64,000 nucleotides of DNA from Nitrospira sp. (GCA_024331125.1 JANDJI010000004.1:62001-126000); one strand, 5' to 3'. Shown: positions 16,442 to 27,385, counted from the stretch's first letter. The notes: generated from the letters alone by a model not told the origin. Numbers and translations are program-made.

Positions 16442-17854
16442 TCACATCGGAAGGCTTTGTTGCATGTGCTCCCGCGGATCGACCCCCTTGCGTTTGAGTT
16501 TCTCGACCAGGGTGGTGCGGTTCAGTTGAAGGAGCTGGGCCGCCCTGGTGGTGACGCCGTTGGCCTTGCGGAGGGCTTCGATGATGAGGTGATTTTCATA
16601 TTGTTCCACTTCTCGCATCAGATTGATGCCGTCTTCCGTGAATCGAATGAACTGCTCCTTCGGCTCGAGAGGCTGCGGCTTCCGGGCTATCTTCTCCGGG
16701 AGATCGGACACCGAGAGTTCTCCCTGTTTTTTCAAGACGGCCATCCGCTCCACCAAGTTTTCAAGCTCCCGGATATTGCCCGGCCAATCGTATTGCGACA
16801 AGAGGCGCAGCGCCTCGTGAGAAATCCCCGTGATGTGCGTGTGTTTGGTTTGGTTGAAGCGCGCCACGAAATGATCGATCAACAGGGGAATGTCGCTCCG
16901 TCGATCTCGAAGCGGCGGGATGACGATGGGAATCACGTTCAGCCGGTAAAACAGATCCTGGCGGAATCGCCGCTCTTCGACCAACGCCTCCAGATCTTGA
17001 TTCGTGGCGGCGATGATGCGCACGTCCACTTGGATCGTTCGATTGCCCCCGACCCGCTCGAACGCCCGTTCCTGCAACACGCGAAGCAACTTCACCTGAA
17101 GCGGGAGGCTCATTTCGCCGATCTCGTCCAGAAAAATCGTCCCCCCGTTCGCCAATTCAAACCGGCCCATTCTGGTGTGCGTCGCCCCCGTGAACGCTCC
17201 CTTTTCATGCCCGAACAGTTCCGACTCCAACAAATTCTCCGGAATGGCGCCGCAATTCACCGGCACCAGGGGGCGATCCCGGCGCAGGCTGTTGAAATGC
17301 AACATGCGGGCGACCAGCTCCTTGCCGGTGCCGCTTTCCCCTTGGATCATCACCGTGCTGTCGCTGTCGGCGACCTTCCGCACGAAATCGAGCACCTGCC
17401 TGATCGGCTCGCTCGCGCCCACCAATTGCTCCAACTGATATTGATCCCGCACCGCCTTTCGCAACAGGTGGTTCTCTTGGCGCAAGCGATAGACCTCGAC
17501 CGCCTTGCGAACGACGACGACGACGGTTTCCGGATCGAACGGCTTGGTGATGAAATCGAACGCGCCGGCTTTCATCGCGCGCACGGCGCTCTCGATCGTG
17601 CCGAATCCGGTCACGACGATCGGGATGATCTTCGCGTCGATCCTGACCAGCCGATCGATGAGGCTGATGCCGTCGATGTCCGGAAGCTGCAAGTCGGTCA
17701 CGAGAACGTGAACCGGCATGTTCTTGGCCGCTTGGAGCCCTTCCTTCCCGTCCGCGGCGACCGCCACCACGTATCCTTCTTCCACCAGCGTCTCGCGCAG
17801 CAGATCCCTGACGGCCGGATCATCTTCAATGACCAGGATGTGCGTCTGACTCAT
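16442..17854 (-). CDS. Sigma-54-dependent response regulator, NtrC family
   Basis: 470 aa with the full three-domain layout. Receiver: VIEDDPAV, phospho-Asp in VLVTDLQLPDIDG, Lys in FITKPFDPE. AAA+ (about 140-380): Walker A GESGTGKELVAR, loop GAFTGA, Walker B TIFLDEIGEM, sensor/arginine region FRQDLFYRLNVIP. C-terminal Fis-like helix-turn-helix: AAQLLQLNRTTLVEKLKRKG, which resembles flagellar master activators of the FleQ/FlrC group. No kinase gene is adjacent. It sits upstream of the TPR-kinase-regulator run and may be the higher-level regulator of motility, but the target is not shown by the sequence. Confidence 0.88.
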   Translation of the reverse strand: MSQTHILVIEDDPAVRDLLRETLVEEGYVVAVAADGKEGLQAAKNMPVHVLVTDLQLPDIDGISLIDRLVRIDAKIIPIVVTGFGTIESAVRAMKAGAFDFITKPFDPETVVVVVRKAVEVYRLRQENHLLRKAVRDQYQLEQLVGASEPIRQVLDFVRKVADSDSTVMIQGESGTGKELVARMLHFNSLRRDRPLVPVNCGAIPENLLESELFGHEKGAFTGATHTRMGRFELANGGTIFLDEIGEMSLPLQVKLLRVLQERAFERVGGNRTIQVDVRIIAATNQDLEALVEERRFRQDLFYRLNVIPIVIPPLRDRRSDIPLLIDHFVARFNQTKHTHITGISHEALRLLSQYDWPGNIRELENLVERMAVLKKQGELSVSDLPEKIARKPQPLEPKEQFIRFTEDGINLMREVEQYENHLIIEALRKANGVTTRAAQLLQLNRTTLVEKLKRKGVDPREHMQQSLPM

Positions 17855-17893
17855 CGATCAAGACCTCGCAATCTGATTGTCGGCCAGGCGGGT

Positions 17894-17922
17894 AGAATAC
17901 TGACCTCTCTGAATCAAGGCAA
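17894..17922 (-). promoter_or_regulatory. Sigma-70-like promoter of the NtrC-family regulator
   Basis: On the minus strand TTGCCT (17922-17917), 17 nt, TATTCT (17899-17894). The predicted start is about 33 nt before the ATG at 17854. Spacing is ideal, and each box has two mismatches to TTGACA/TATAAT. Confidence 0.4.
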
Positions 17923-18118
17923 GAGCAATACCAGATTGTCACAAAACACATGTCTCTGCGGCGGGTCACACGGAGCCGCTTTGTGCCCCCATTATCGCGG
18001 CTTGATCGAGGACTATCGTTTGCTTGAAAGACGTGGCCGCAGCGAGACCCTCCCCGACCGGGGCGCCTCTTTTTCTCGGAGGAGCAATCGGCTCGGCACC
18101 CCGGCGGCACCGAGGCTT

Positions 18119-21100
18119 CTACCCTGTCCAACTCACCGCAAGCCAGAAATCGTCAAGCTCGGCGTTCTCGAAGTAGAGCGTGACCTCGCCGGTCGGCCGC
18201 GTGGGTAACGGGATGGCTGTCAGTCTGCCGACGAGCAAATCGCCCAGCGCGGCATCCCCATTCAAATTGTCAGTATTGCCGCCGGTTGCGCGATCGGCGA
18301 CCGTCACGCCGCTCCGGCTGCTCCGCGCCAGCAAATCGATTCTGCTGACGCCGTTGAGCCGCCCCCGCGCCCAGAAGGGGTAATGTTCCGGTCGCAGGGT
18401 GAGCGCCAGTTCATAGCGTTGACCTTCAGGCGGCGTCTGTGTCTTGAAGCGATGCCATTCGCCGGGGAACTCGTGGCGCACGGAGAAGAGGCGCACCGAG
18501 CCGGCGGCTCGTCCATCCTCGATGAGCTGCGTGATCTGTGCGACAGCCGCATCACGCAACGGAGCGCCGCCTTCCCGCGCCGTGTACTGGACGTGCAGGA
18601 TCACGTCGCTGATGGTATGGTAGTCGAACTGGCGATGCTCGCCGGGCAGCTCCAAATGCCACTCGCTGACCGCCCCGGCTCCTTCAAAGGGCAGATAGCG
18701 GTCGTCGCCGAAATGCAGTTCGAACAGCCCGGCATCGCGCTGCCCCGTGCTGGTCGCGATGGATTGGATGCCGATCGGGTCGTGCGCGAAGCGGTCGTCG
18801 TCCGGCCCGCCATAGGCATACCCGGCCGCGCTATCCGCACTGGTTCGGAATCGGCTTCTCGTCAACGTCAGCTTGGCTCCCACGCTGGTGTAGGGCCCCA
18901 CGACGCAGGGGATCGTCAGACTCACGGCCTTGATCCGCCGCATGTACTGCCCCGGGTGATCGAGATCGAACAGCATTTCGAGGATGACGAACTCGCACTC
19001 ACCTGTCTGTTTGAGTTGAAGCAGCGCCAGCGGATTGAGCTGTGCCAGCGACACATGCTTGGTCAGTTCATATTCGCGTCGGTTGCGCTCCAGGTACGCC
19101 ACCTCCATGCGCTTGAGGTCATGGTGGAGCTTCTCGCCGGCGAGCAGACCCCTTTTCAGATTGTCCCAGTGACCGAAAGTGATGAAATTGGCGTCCGGGA
19201 GCGCCAGTTCGTGCCGCAACGCCCGCTCCGTCCGCTTGGCCAACTCGTAGGCCATCTGGTAACCCTGAAAATACAGACCGGAGACCTGCGAGACCATCCA
19301 GTTGTAGAGCTCCTGGTTGGTGAACTTCTCCCGCATGAAGGCATCGACCTCTTTCGCGTTCTCGATCTGCTTGTCGTGGTTCTCAAGATCCTTCGCGGCG
19401 ATCGCCAAACGAATCTCCGCCGCCGCGATCTGCTTGTCGATTTGCGCCAGCTCCTTGGAGGCGAGTTCTTCTTGCAACTTCCAGTCCGCCCATCGCCTTT
19501 CATGTGCCCCTTCAATGGAGGCCATGTTGGCATCATGCGCGTAATGCGTTGCCAGCATGTTCATCACACCGGCGGCCGCCTGGAGCGCACTGCCAAGGTT
19601 GTTCCCTCCGAATGAAGCCTTGACGACAGGAGTCGCCGCCCATCCCGCCGTACCCACATCGACGTTTGGAAGGAGATGCGCGGCGGACACGCCGGCCTGG
19701 ATACCTTGCGCGACAAGGCCAAACGCGTGAGCTACCACTAAATGATCTTTATAAGTCTTCTCATGATCGCTTACCTTTTCGATCTCACGATAAAAATGCC
19801 ATCTTGCCTCGACGACCAATCTCGACTTCCGCAAGCCCTCGATGGCCTCTTTGGCCTCGTCGACCTGCATCGTCTTGACATGCCTGAGCGACTCCAACAG
19901 GCCGGCCTCGTGACCGGCCCGCAGCAGCGCCATCGCTTCCCCGTCCTTCTTCTCCAGCGCGGCCAGCAGCGCCGCGCCGAGGGCCTTGACGTCGCCGCAG
20001 AATTCCACCGCCTTTTGCAGCATCAATCGGAACCGGTAGTGCGGCAGCGGAGCATGGATGTCGCTCAGGGCGCTGCGTAGATCGACGCCCGCGGCGGCGG
20101 CCCGCACCAGCAAGGCCGGATCGATGGGCGGCTCGAACAACGGCAGTTCGCGCACCCTGCCCTCGATGTTCATGCAGTGCCGGATCTTGAACAGGCGATC
20201 GGCCACCGTGTCCCAGTAGCCCAGCAACTTGTCGTTGGGCGGTGTGCAAAAGTAGAGGGACCGGAACAACGGCGCCCCGCCTCCGGTCCCGCCGATCTCG
20301 CCGTCCGCGTCCACGCCCGGCAGGTTTTCGATCGCGGCGTTGCCGAATGCGTCCAGCCCGGATTCACTGAGGTCCCGGTACGTTTTTGCCGACATCTCTT
20401 CGCCGGCAAGCTGCACCGGACGATCCCCCAGAATCTGCGCGGCCCTGACATACAGCAACGTAGCCTCGTTGATCGACTCGATCGTGTCCTTGCGGAAGAG
20501 CTGATCGCCCCAGGCGATGAGATTGTCGAGGTACTTCATGACGACAGCCCACTGGTACGCCGAAATCCGCAGCCGCGCGATCAGATGCGGCTTGAAGGGG
20601 TTGTCACGCCACTGACGGATCTGGTTCTCGAACTCCGCTTTGAGCTCGCGCCAGTCGGCGCGTCGGCCGTCGTAGTGGAGCAAGCGCAAGAGAAACCGAA
20701 TCGTGTGGGGACGCCCGGCTTCGTCAACCTGTTCGTTCTCGAAGAAAGGCTTGACCTTCCAGTAGCGCGCCGGCGAACGGCGGTCTCGTTCAGAGAGAGA
20801 CCGGTCCTCATCGGCGGTCGGATCGAAGATATAGTGGAACCAGCGCATGGCCTCCTCGAACCGCTGGTTCTTGCCGAGCCGGTCGGCAATCAGGAGCGGA
20901 GCGTGGAAGAACAGCTCCCAGTTGTAAAGCGAATATGCTCCGCCATGGGAGAAGTCGATCTCGTCCTTCGGATAAGGTTGAATGACTGAACGCGTAGGAC
21001 GATAAAGGTTCTCGCTCCGCCGCTCGGGGGCTTCCGGTCCGAAGTAGTAGGCCTCGATTTGCTGACGGGACAGCAACGGGACTTCGCCGACGCGCTCGGC

Positions 21101-24100
21101 GGCGAGAAGGCCGTCGATGCCATGCCGATTCAGTTGGCCGATGAAGGTGCCGACGTAGGGGTGATAGAAAGATAAGAATCTGTAGCCGGACGTGAACCTC
21201 ACGTCGAAATAGCCAGGTTCTCCCCTCCCGTCGCTCCGCCCTCCGGGGGGATCATGTGAGCCATCAAACAGGTGACCAGGCGAAACACTCCTCGCTGTGA
21301 GCTCAGGCCGGATGCAAAACGTCCGTAAGTCATCTTCATAAAAGAAAGGACTATCGGTAGCAGTAAAGTAATGTTTTTGATGTCCAGGCAGGATGTAGTA
21401 TGTGCCAGGTGTCGTGTCCAAGACGCGATCATTTCCAGCCGTTGTGGGAAGATAAAACCTTCCATCGAGTCCAGCCTCCTGGAACTTCATGTAGTGCGCC
21501 TGACTACCCAGCGGGCCACGGCGCGGGCCACGGCGACGAGGAAAGTGTGCCCCTCGGCTCGACCTTACAACGCCATCTTGTCCGCTCAGTCTAATATCTC
21601 CATGTATCTCTGTTGCGCCCGTCATGCGGGCTACGTGAAAAACAAGCTCATCAACTCTCGTCGCATTGGCAGAGAAGAAATAGTTAGATAGATTCGCAAA
21701 GGCATACGGACTGCTCGAATCGGTCGGATCGATTAAAGTCGGCGAGACGCGCTTCGCCGTCCACATCCCATCCCTGTACTCACTCCACGCCAACTGGATC
21801 TGCCAGTATTTCCGGGGCGGGATCCCCGTATCCGCCTCCGAGATCCGCGAAGACTCAAGAGCCTTCTCCGTGAAAATCGGCCAGAAGAGATACAGACGCC
21901 GGTTCCACACCACCGGAATCAGGTGGTCGCCCTGGATGTCGACGTCCACCCGCTCCCAGGGCGTCCAGTACGACCGGTTCACCCAGCGCCGGTAGAAGTA
22001 GAGATGGGGTGTGTTGCGCGTGCGGCCGAAGACATGCAGCACGTTGACGCCATCGGGACCCGGTTCCGCCTGCTCATACATGCCGGCCATCTCCAACCTG
22101 GCGACTTCGCCCAGCCGGTGCAGGTAGGTCACAAACGCCTTCTCGACGACGTCTTCCCGCACCTCGTTCTGCAATAGTGCGTTTTCCAGCTCCTTGAAGA
22201 ACGGGCTCTTGTCGTCGCGCAACTCGGGCTCGATCCAATTTTCAGGGTAGAGAAAGACCTTGCGGTTGGCTTCCCAGACGCGATAGGTCTTCATCCATTG
22301 CCATTGCTCGGCATCCCTCGCGGTCAAAGCGAGGCCAGGCTCCAGGTTCATCAGGCAGCGCTGCACGAAAAGCTGCACGGCGCCGTTCGCTTGTTTAATG
22401 CGCGAGGTCATCATGCAGGCGCTCATCTCGGTGTCGATAAGGTAATAGGCAAAGAGGTCGTTGGCGTTCTTGAACGTTGGAGCAGTCTCGGTGGCCGCTC
22501 CATGGGCGATCAGGTAGCTCACGAGCGCGTCCCGCTGACGTTGGCGCAGGGCATCGCGCAACGGAGTCGCAATGCGCCGCCACGGTTCGACGTCGTACCG
22601 AGCCTTGACCGCCTTGCGGATGTCTGATGCCACGGCGGCGGTCATCACGGGGGCGCTCCACGACCAGGCCTGCTCGGCGGACACTCCCAGAACGCGAAGT
22701 TGACGGAACACCTGCGTCAGATGTTCCAATCGCTCAAGACCGAGTTCGCCCGACCAGTCCTCCGGAAAACGTAGTCCGAGCAAGCCGGTTGCCTCATGGT
22801 CGTCCGCCGCGCCGGCGAGAGATTCGATGTCTTCCGGTCGCCAGCGAGTGCGCTCGAGCAGGTCGGCAAAGAAGGCCGTCTTCGCGCCGTTTTTCTCGCT
22901 TGCGGGCGCGGTTGCATCGACGGCATTGAGCAGGGCAAGCAATCCGTAGAGGCTGGGACCGCCGCGGGCCAGCTCACCTTCGAGTCGGGCCGCACGAGCC
23001 ATACGCGACCAGGCGGCGAAGCGTGCCGGGCGTTCCGGGTCATGCGGCGCGGTGGGTGTCACCGGCAGCGCAGCCAGGTCCAGCCAGCCGAGCGCGGGCG
23101 CTTGAATGAAGAGCCAGTCCAGCATGGTCGTTGGGATGCTCAATGCCTTGACAATGACCGCGATCTTGCTCAGCAGGACGAAGCTGTCGAACTGGTGCGG
23201 CAGGGATGCGCGCGTGATCGGGTCGATCTCGCCGGCGACGAACGCGGGCGCGAGAAAGTCGGCAAGCGCGGCTTGGCGGCGTTCGGATCGTGCAGGCACC
23301 AGCGCAGTCAGCAATCGATCCGCCGCGGCGAGATCGAGCCCCAAGGCATCGGCGACCTGCTGCTTGACGAGGCTGGACCGGCGCAAGTAGCGAAGCAGGA
23401 TCGGCGCCACGTAGTTAAAGCGCGATTCTTGGTCCCGCAGTGCATCCGGCCCGACGAGCGCGCGTTGCGCATCTGCGACGGCGATACCACTAGCTGCCAG
23501 AAAGGGCGCGAAATGTTCTCCGATGAAGGCGCGCTGGGCGTCCTCTGTCTCGGTCGAGGTGCCGCGCACGAGAGTCTCCGCCCACTCGGCCAGTTCCGGA
23601 GGAAGCAGCGCGGCGAGGGTGTCGCGCACACGTTCCCCGCTCGGATCCGGCGCCTCGGCGGTCTCGTCCGCAATGGCCCGCAGCATTCGACGCAGCGTGA
23701 CGAGGAACTGCGCCGTCTCTTCCTCGCCGGGCATGTAGCTCGCGCTCGGATGTTCCACGCGGTGATTGAGCAGGTAGTCAAGCTGTCCGATACCGATGGG
23801 CATGGCGCGCACCAGCGCGACGGTCTCCACGAACTCGCGGCTTGCACGCGGATCGGCGAACGGGTCCCGTCCGCTCAACGCCTTGAGAGCGAGCAGGTCC
23901 TTGACCGACAGTCTGAGCGCCCGCGCCAGCGACACAGTGCGGTACAGCGCCGAAAGAGCGCGCAAATCGAGCGTGCGGGAAGTCCCATCGAACGCCTGCA
24001 GGAGAGCGCCCAGTTCGCTTTCGGTGACACCAAGGCCGGCCATCAGCGCGGTGACATGGTCGGCGAGGGGGCTTCCCGCGCCGAACAACTCCGTCCGATC

Positions 24101-27100
24101 TCTGTTCAGCGCGAAGGCCGGATCGACCGGGTTCAACACTCCCTTGTTCAGAAACATCCGGTCGTAGAGGGAAGGCCTGTTCCGATAGGAGACCGTATCG
24201 ATCGTATGCCACCAGCTCAGCATCTCGATCAGCGGCACTTTCACCGCTTCGCGAAGTTCGAGAATCCGGGCCAGATCGATCAACAGGCCGGTGGTGATGC
24301 CTGATCCGCCCAGGGCGCGCAGCGCCGCGTCGAGTTCGGGCACAGACCAGCCGAGCTTGCGCCGGAGCCGCACGAAGTGCTCGATGCGCTCGAGCACGGC
24401 ACCAGCCTGCGCCTCGTCTGACGGCAAGGTGATGCGGGCCTTCTCCACATCGCACGTCGACGCATGGACTGCTTCTTCCGGCGTCGGAGGGACTGGAAAC
24501 TCGATCACAAGTCCGCCGTCAGGATTGACATACTTGGCTTCAAGCAAGGTCTTCAATTCATCGAACTGCAAACCGGACTGCCGCAAGAACACCGGCACAC
24601 GGCGCAGGGCGTCGATCCAGGCAAGGCTCACCCTGGTGCCGGTCGCCGGATCGTCCACGACATTGCCGGTTTCCCGCAGACCCCAGCGCGCCCAGGGCTC
24701 GCGATCGCCTGTTCCGGTCAGAATCTCGCGCTCGGCGGTCGTCAGGCGCAGGCGTTCGCTCGCGACGTCGAGCAAAGATGCAGCGCCGTCGCGGCGCATC
24801 ACCGCCATCAACCGGTGGCGCGGCACACGCAGATGCTCAAGAAAAAGCCGAGCCTCCTCGGCGAATAGATCGAAAGGCAGTGTCCACGGGTAGATCGCGG
24901 CGACAAGCCTCTCGTAGGCGGGCGCGTGGATATGCTCGGGGTGGACACGGAATTCCTCCGCGCTACCGCGCGTCTGAGGGGTACTCGGGGCTACGATAAG
25001 TCCTTCGTCGCCTCTCCTGCTGACCCGGTAAGTCCGCCCCGAATCGGCAATCGTCCATTCGCGGTCTGCGGTGGTGACGGTCACGACCGGAGTCTCTGAG
25101 AGATCGACGCCCGCCTCAGTGAAGGCGTCCCGCACGCGACGAGGCACCACGCCATCGTCTAATTCACGAGCAAGGGCGGGGATCTCGGTAAAGTCGGCCG
25201 CCGACAGCGAGAACAGCAGCGGCGCCACGGCCCGTTCGAGCATCTCGTTCACCAGATCGATATAGGGCAGGACCGTATTCGTGTTCATGCACGAGAGCTC
25301 GATTTCTTGGAGATCGGGCCGGCGGCTCGATAAGACGGCTAGCGCGTTTCTGTCGCCGCGCGTTCCCGGCACCGACTCCAGCCAATGCAGCAGATCGACC
25401 AGATACGCCGCCGGGCTGTAGACCGAACGGCAGTGCTCGCACGCGCAGAAGCTCTGCGAGCCGAACAGCGTTCGGAGATCCGCCATCTCCGCGATCCACG
25501 GCGATGGATCTCCCGTGACGGCCGTCGTCGTGCGGCGGAACCCCGGCGCGTAGGCCGCACGCAGGAGCTGCGAAACATCGACGATGTGGCCGGCCTTCCT
25601 CACGACCTCGGCAACACGACTCTCGCCTCCGAGCGGCCCGCTCAGTTCGTGACGGAGAGCCGCCTCCCCGCGAACATACACCGCATGGGCGGAATCCAGG
25701 CCCTGTGTCAGCAGCGCCTCCATGGCTTCGAATTTGTCGTGCTCCGGGGCCAGCTTAAAAACCCGCTGCAGGCGCTTGAGTTCGCGCATAAGCCCCTTGA
25801 CGTCGGTGACGTCGGCCGGTGCCCCATGTTCGCGCACGAAACTGTCGATGTGCGTGCGCTTAAGATCGAAATCCTCGGTGTTCAGCAGAAAGCGGCTGAT
25901 ATCCCTCTTGAACGGGATCTCCAACCGCGTCGATCGACCAAGCTTGTAGGCGACCGAGGCAGTCGGGAAAATCGCCTCCACAAGCCGTGCCATCTGCGTC
26001 GCGTAGCCGTCGGTTTTCTCCGCTTCCGTCTCGCCGGGCGTGTCCGGTGGAACACCTGTCCTAGCGATGATCCCCCGCCATTCGTCCCATGTCCAACTCG
26101 CCAGATCGCGCAGCCTCGTCACCCGGCCCTGGGTGCGTTCGGACTGAATCAGACGTACGAGCGGCAGGTGCGAACTAAGCGCGCCGAGACCGACCGTGAA
26201 CTGCGCGACGGCGACGGTTGCGTCGTCGAAACCGGGCATGTCGCGTAACCGGTCCCAGAAGTCTTCGTCACCGTCGTTCTGCAAGGAAAAGCGGACGAAC
26301 GCCTGCCGTCGTTCATTGGAGAGGTCGGGCGCAGTCCCGAGCAACAGGCCCAGCGGCACGGCTGTCGTGTCATCGCCAGGCTCGAACGCCGCCTTCACGG
26401 CGAGGTCGTTCAGTTGGCGGAGGACGTCCTCAAGCGCATTGCCAAGGCGTTGCGGAACGATCTGCTGTTCGAGCGAGGTCTTCAGCGCCTGTTCGATGCG
26501 GCTCGTGGGCTCGGCCAGCAGTCGGCGGCGGTCCGTCGGCAAGCCCTGGCGCAGGAGGCCATAGAACACCCCGGCCGGTAGTCCGGTCTGTCGCTGCCAC
26601 TGGGCATCCAGGCGGATGAACGCAAGCCGTTCGCGAGGCTCCCGGACTTCGTTGGCGAGGAAGTCGAGGTCCTGGTCGGTCAGTTCGGCCAGCGGCACGT
26701 TTTCGATCAGCGGCGCGAGCTGCCCGAGGATGTGCTCGAACTCCGATTCGTTCGGACTCTTGTCCTCGGGCAGGGTGAGGTCGATCACCTGGTCGGGGTC
26801 GGCGTGGAAGACGGTCTCCGAGACCGCCCGCTCGTTGCCCTGGGCATCCATCACCCGCACCACCAGGTCCGCGCGGCCCTTCTCGGCGCGGCGAAACTGC
26901 TGAGAGGAGTACTCGATCCGGTAGCGGCCGTTGGCGTCGGTCCGCGCCGAGCCCAGCGGTTGCTCGCGGCGCATGTCGCGGTCGAACACGCGAATGAGCG
27001 CGCCCATGACGGGGTGGCCATCGATATCTCGGACAGCGCCCCGGACGACGAATTCAGGCCGGCGTTCTTCTCCCGTCAGCTTATCAATCAAGCGATTGAG

Positions 27101-27385
27101 CAGCTCCGCCGTGGGCTCGTCCACCACGCCGCCACGGCCGTCGCCGAGGCCGTTCTGGATCTGCAACAGGAACACGAGCTGCCGCGTCGCGTCGCCGAAG
27201 ATCTTCGATGCGCGTTCGGCGCGCAACACTTCGGCCAGCGCCCGCAGCTCATCGGCCGTGGGACGGTTCGGCGGCTCCAGCGCCTTAATAACGCCGCGCT
27301 CGAGCAGGAACAGCAGTGCGTCCTGCAGGTTGGTCACCTTCTGGCCGCGCATTTGGGGTTTGAGGGGAAAGGTAATTGGGTTCAT
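18119..27385 (-). CDS. Tc toxin subunit A (TcA), pore-forming translocator
   Basis: 3088-aa TcA. In known Tc toxins a TcA pentamer binds the target cell and injects the TcC effector through its central channel. The VRP1-type motif FCACEHCRSVYSPAAYLVDL is at about residues 645-665. A middle region includes the WPIFTEKAL and YWQIQLAWSEY motifs. The pore-forming helical shaft (about 2630-2780) has ENHDKQIENAKEVDAFMREK and LYNWMVSQVSGLYFQGYQMA. The C-terminal TcB-binding domain has VILHVQYTAREGG. The N-terminus is unusual: LKPQMRGQKVTNLQDALLFL resembles a peptidoglycan-binding fold, and VRGAVRDIDGHPVMGALIRVFD begins a carboxypeptidase-regulatory-like beta domain (about 115-195). AGGAGGAAATGAT precedes the ATG. 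No signal peptide is seen. Confidence 0.93.
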   Translation of the reverse strand: MNPITFPLKPQMRGQKVTNLQDALLFLLERGVIKALEPPNRPTADELRALAEVLRAERASKIFGDATRQLVFLLQIQNGLGDGRGGVVDEPTAELLNRLIDKLTGEERRPEFVVRGAVRDIDGHPVMGALIRVFDRDMRREQPLGSARTDANGRYRIEYSSQQFRRAEKGRADLVVRVMDAQGNERAVSETVFHADPDQVIDLTLPEDKSPNESEFEHILGQLAPLIENVPLAELTDQDLDFLANEVREPRERLAFIRLDAQWQRQTGLPAGVFYGLLRQGLPTDRRRLLAEPTSRIEQALKTSLEQQIVPQRLGNALEDVLRQLNDLAVKAAFEPGDDTTAVPLGLLLGTAPDLSNERRQAFVRFSLQNDGDEDFWDRLRDMPGFDDATVAVAQFTVGLGALSSHLPLVRLIQSERTQGRVTRLRDLASWTWDEWRGIIARTGVPPDTPGETEAEKTDGYATQMARLVEAIFPTASVAYKLGRSTRLEIPFKRDISRFLLNTEDFDLKRTHIDSFVREHGAPADVTDVKGLMRELKRLQRVFKLAPEHDKFEAMEALLTQGLDSAHAVYVRGEAALRHELSGPLGGESRVAEVVRKAGHIVDVSQLLRAAYAPGFRRTTTAVTGDPSPWIAEMADLRTLFGSQSFCACEHCRSVYSPAAYLVDLLHWLESVPGTRGDRNALAVLSSRRPDLQEIELSCMNTNTVLPYIDLVNEMLERAVAPLLFSLSAADFTEIPALARELDDGVVPRRVRDAFTEAGVDLSETPVVTVTTADREWTIADSGRTYRVSRRGDEGLIVAPSTPQTRGSAEEFRVHPEHIHAPAYERLVAAIYPWTLPFDLFAEEARLFLEHLRVPRHRLMAVMRRDGAASLLDVASERLRLTTAEREILTGTGDREPWARWGLRETGNVVDDPATGTRVSLAWIDALRRVPVFLRQSGLQFDELKTLLEAKYVNPDGGLVIEFPVPPTPEEAVHASTCDVEKARITLPSDEAQAGAVLERIEHFVRLRRKLGWSVPELDAALRALGGSGITTGLLIDLARILELREAVKVPLIEMLSWWHTIDTVSYRNRPSLYDRMFLNKGVLNPVDPAFALNRDRTELFGAGSPLADHVTALMAGLGVTESELGALLQAFDGTSRTLDLRALSALYRTVSLARALRLSVKDLLALKALSGRDPFADPRASREFVETVALVRAMPIGIGQLDYLLNHRVEHPSASYMPGEEETAQFLVTLRRMLRAIADETAEAPDPSGERVRDTLAALLPPELAEWAETLVRGTSTETEDAQRAFIGEHFAPFLAASGIAVADAQRALVGPDALRDQESRFNYVAPILLRYLRRSSLVKQQVADALGLDLAAADRLLTALVPARSERRQAALADFLAPAFVAGEIDPITRASLPHQFDSFVLLSKIAVIVKALSIPTTMLDWLFIQAPALGWLDLAALPVTPTAPHDPERPARFAAWSRMARAARLEGELARGGPSLYGLLALLNAVDATAPASEKNGAKTAFFADLLERTRWRPEDIESLAGAADDHEATGLLGLRFPEDWSGELGLERLEHLTQVFRQLRVLGVSAEQAWSWSAPVMTAAVASDIRKAVKARYDVEPWRRIATPLRDALRQRQRDALVSYLIAHGAATETAPTFKNANDLFAYYLIDTEMSACMMTSRIKQANGAVQLFVQRCLMNLEPGLALTARDAEQWQWMKTYRVWEANRKVFLYPENWIEPELRDDKSPFFKELENALLQNEVREDVVEKAFVTYLHRLGEVARLEMAGMYEQAEPGPDGVNVLHVFGRTRNTPHLYFYRRWVNRSYWTPWERVDVDIQGDHLIPVVWNRRLYLFWPIFTEKALESSRISEADTGIPPRKYWQIQLAWSEYRDGMWTAKRVSPTLIDPTDSSSPYAFANLSNYFFSANATRVDELVFHVARMTGATEIHGDIRLSGQDGVVRSSRGAHFPRRRGPRRGPLGSQAHYMKFQEAGLDGRFYLPTTAGNDRVLDTTPGTYYILPGHQKHYFTATDSPFFYEDDLRTFCIRPELTARSVSPGHLFDGSHDPPGGRSDGRGEPGYFDVRFTSGYRFLSFYHPYVGTFIGQLNRHGIDGLLAAERVGEVPLLSRQQIEAYYFGPEAPERRSENLYRPTRSVIQPYPKDEIDFSHGGAYSLYNWELFFHAPLLIADRLGKNQRFEEAMRWFHYIFDPTADEDRSLSERDRRSPARYWKVKPFFENEQVDEAGRPHTIRFLLRLLHYDGRRADWRELKAEFENQIRQWRDNPFKPHLIARLRISAYQWAVVMKYLDNLIAWGDQLFRKDTIESINEATLLYVRAAQILGDRPVQLAGEEMSAKTYRDLSESGLDAFGNAAIENLPGVDADGEIGGTGGGAPLFRSLYFCTPPNDKLLGYWDTVADRLFKIRHCMNIEGRVRELPLFEPPIDPALLVRAAAAGVDLRSALSDIHAPLPHYRFRLMLQKAVEFCGDVKALGAALLAALEKKDGEAMALLRAGHEAGLLESLRHVKTMQVDEAKEAIEGLRKSRLVVEARWHFYREIEKVSDHEKTYKDHLVVAHAFGLVAQGIQAGVSAAHLLPNVDVGTAGWAATPVVKASFGGNNLGSALQAAAGVMNMLATHYAHDANMASIEGAHERRWADWKLQEELASKELAQIDKQIAAAEIRLAIAAKDLENHDKQIENAKEVDAFMREKFTNQELYNWMVSQVSGLYFQGYQMAYELAKRTERALRHELALPDANFITFGHWDNLKRGLLAGEKLHHDLKRMEVAYLERNRREYELTKHVSLAQLNPLALLQLKQTGECEFVILEMLFDLDHPGQYMRRIKAVSLTIPCVVGPYTSVGAKLTLTRSRFRTSADSAAGYAYGGPDDDRFAHDPIGIQSIATSTGQRDAGLFELHFGDDRYLPFEGAGAVSEWHLELPGEHRQFDYHTISDVILHVQYTAREGGAPLRDAAVAQITQLIEDGRAAGSVRLFSVRHEFPGEWHRFKTQTPPEGQRYELALTLRPEHYPFWARGRLNGVSRIDLLARSSRSGVTVADRATGGNTDNLNGDAALGDLLVGRLTAIPLPTRPTGEVTLYFENAELDDFWLAVSWTG

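Noticed and set aside
18040..18118. Hairpin after tcA as an intrinsic terminator
   Set aside because: The CTCGG/CCGAG stem is short and interrupted, and no T-run follows in the right direction.
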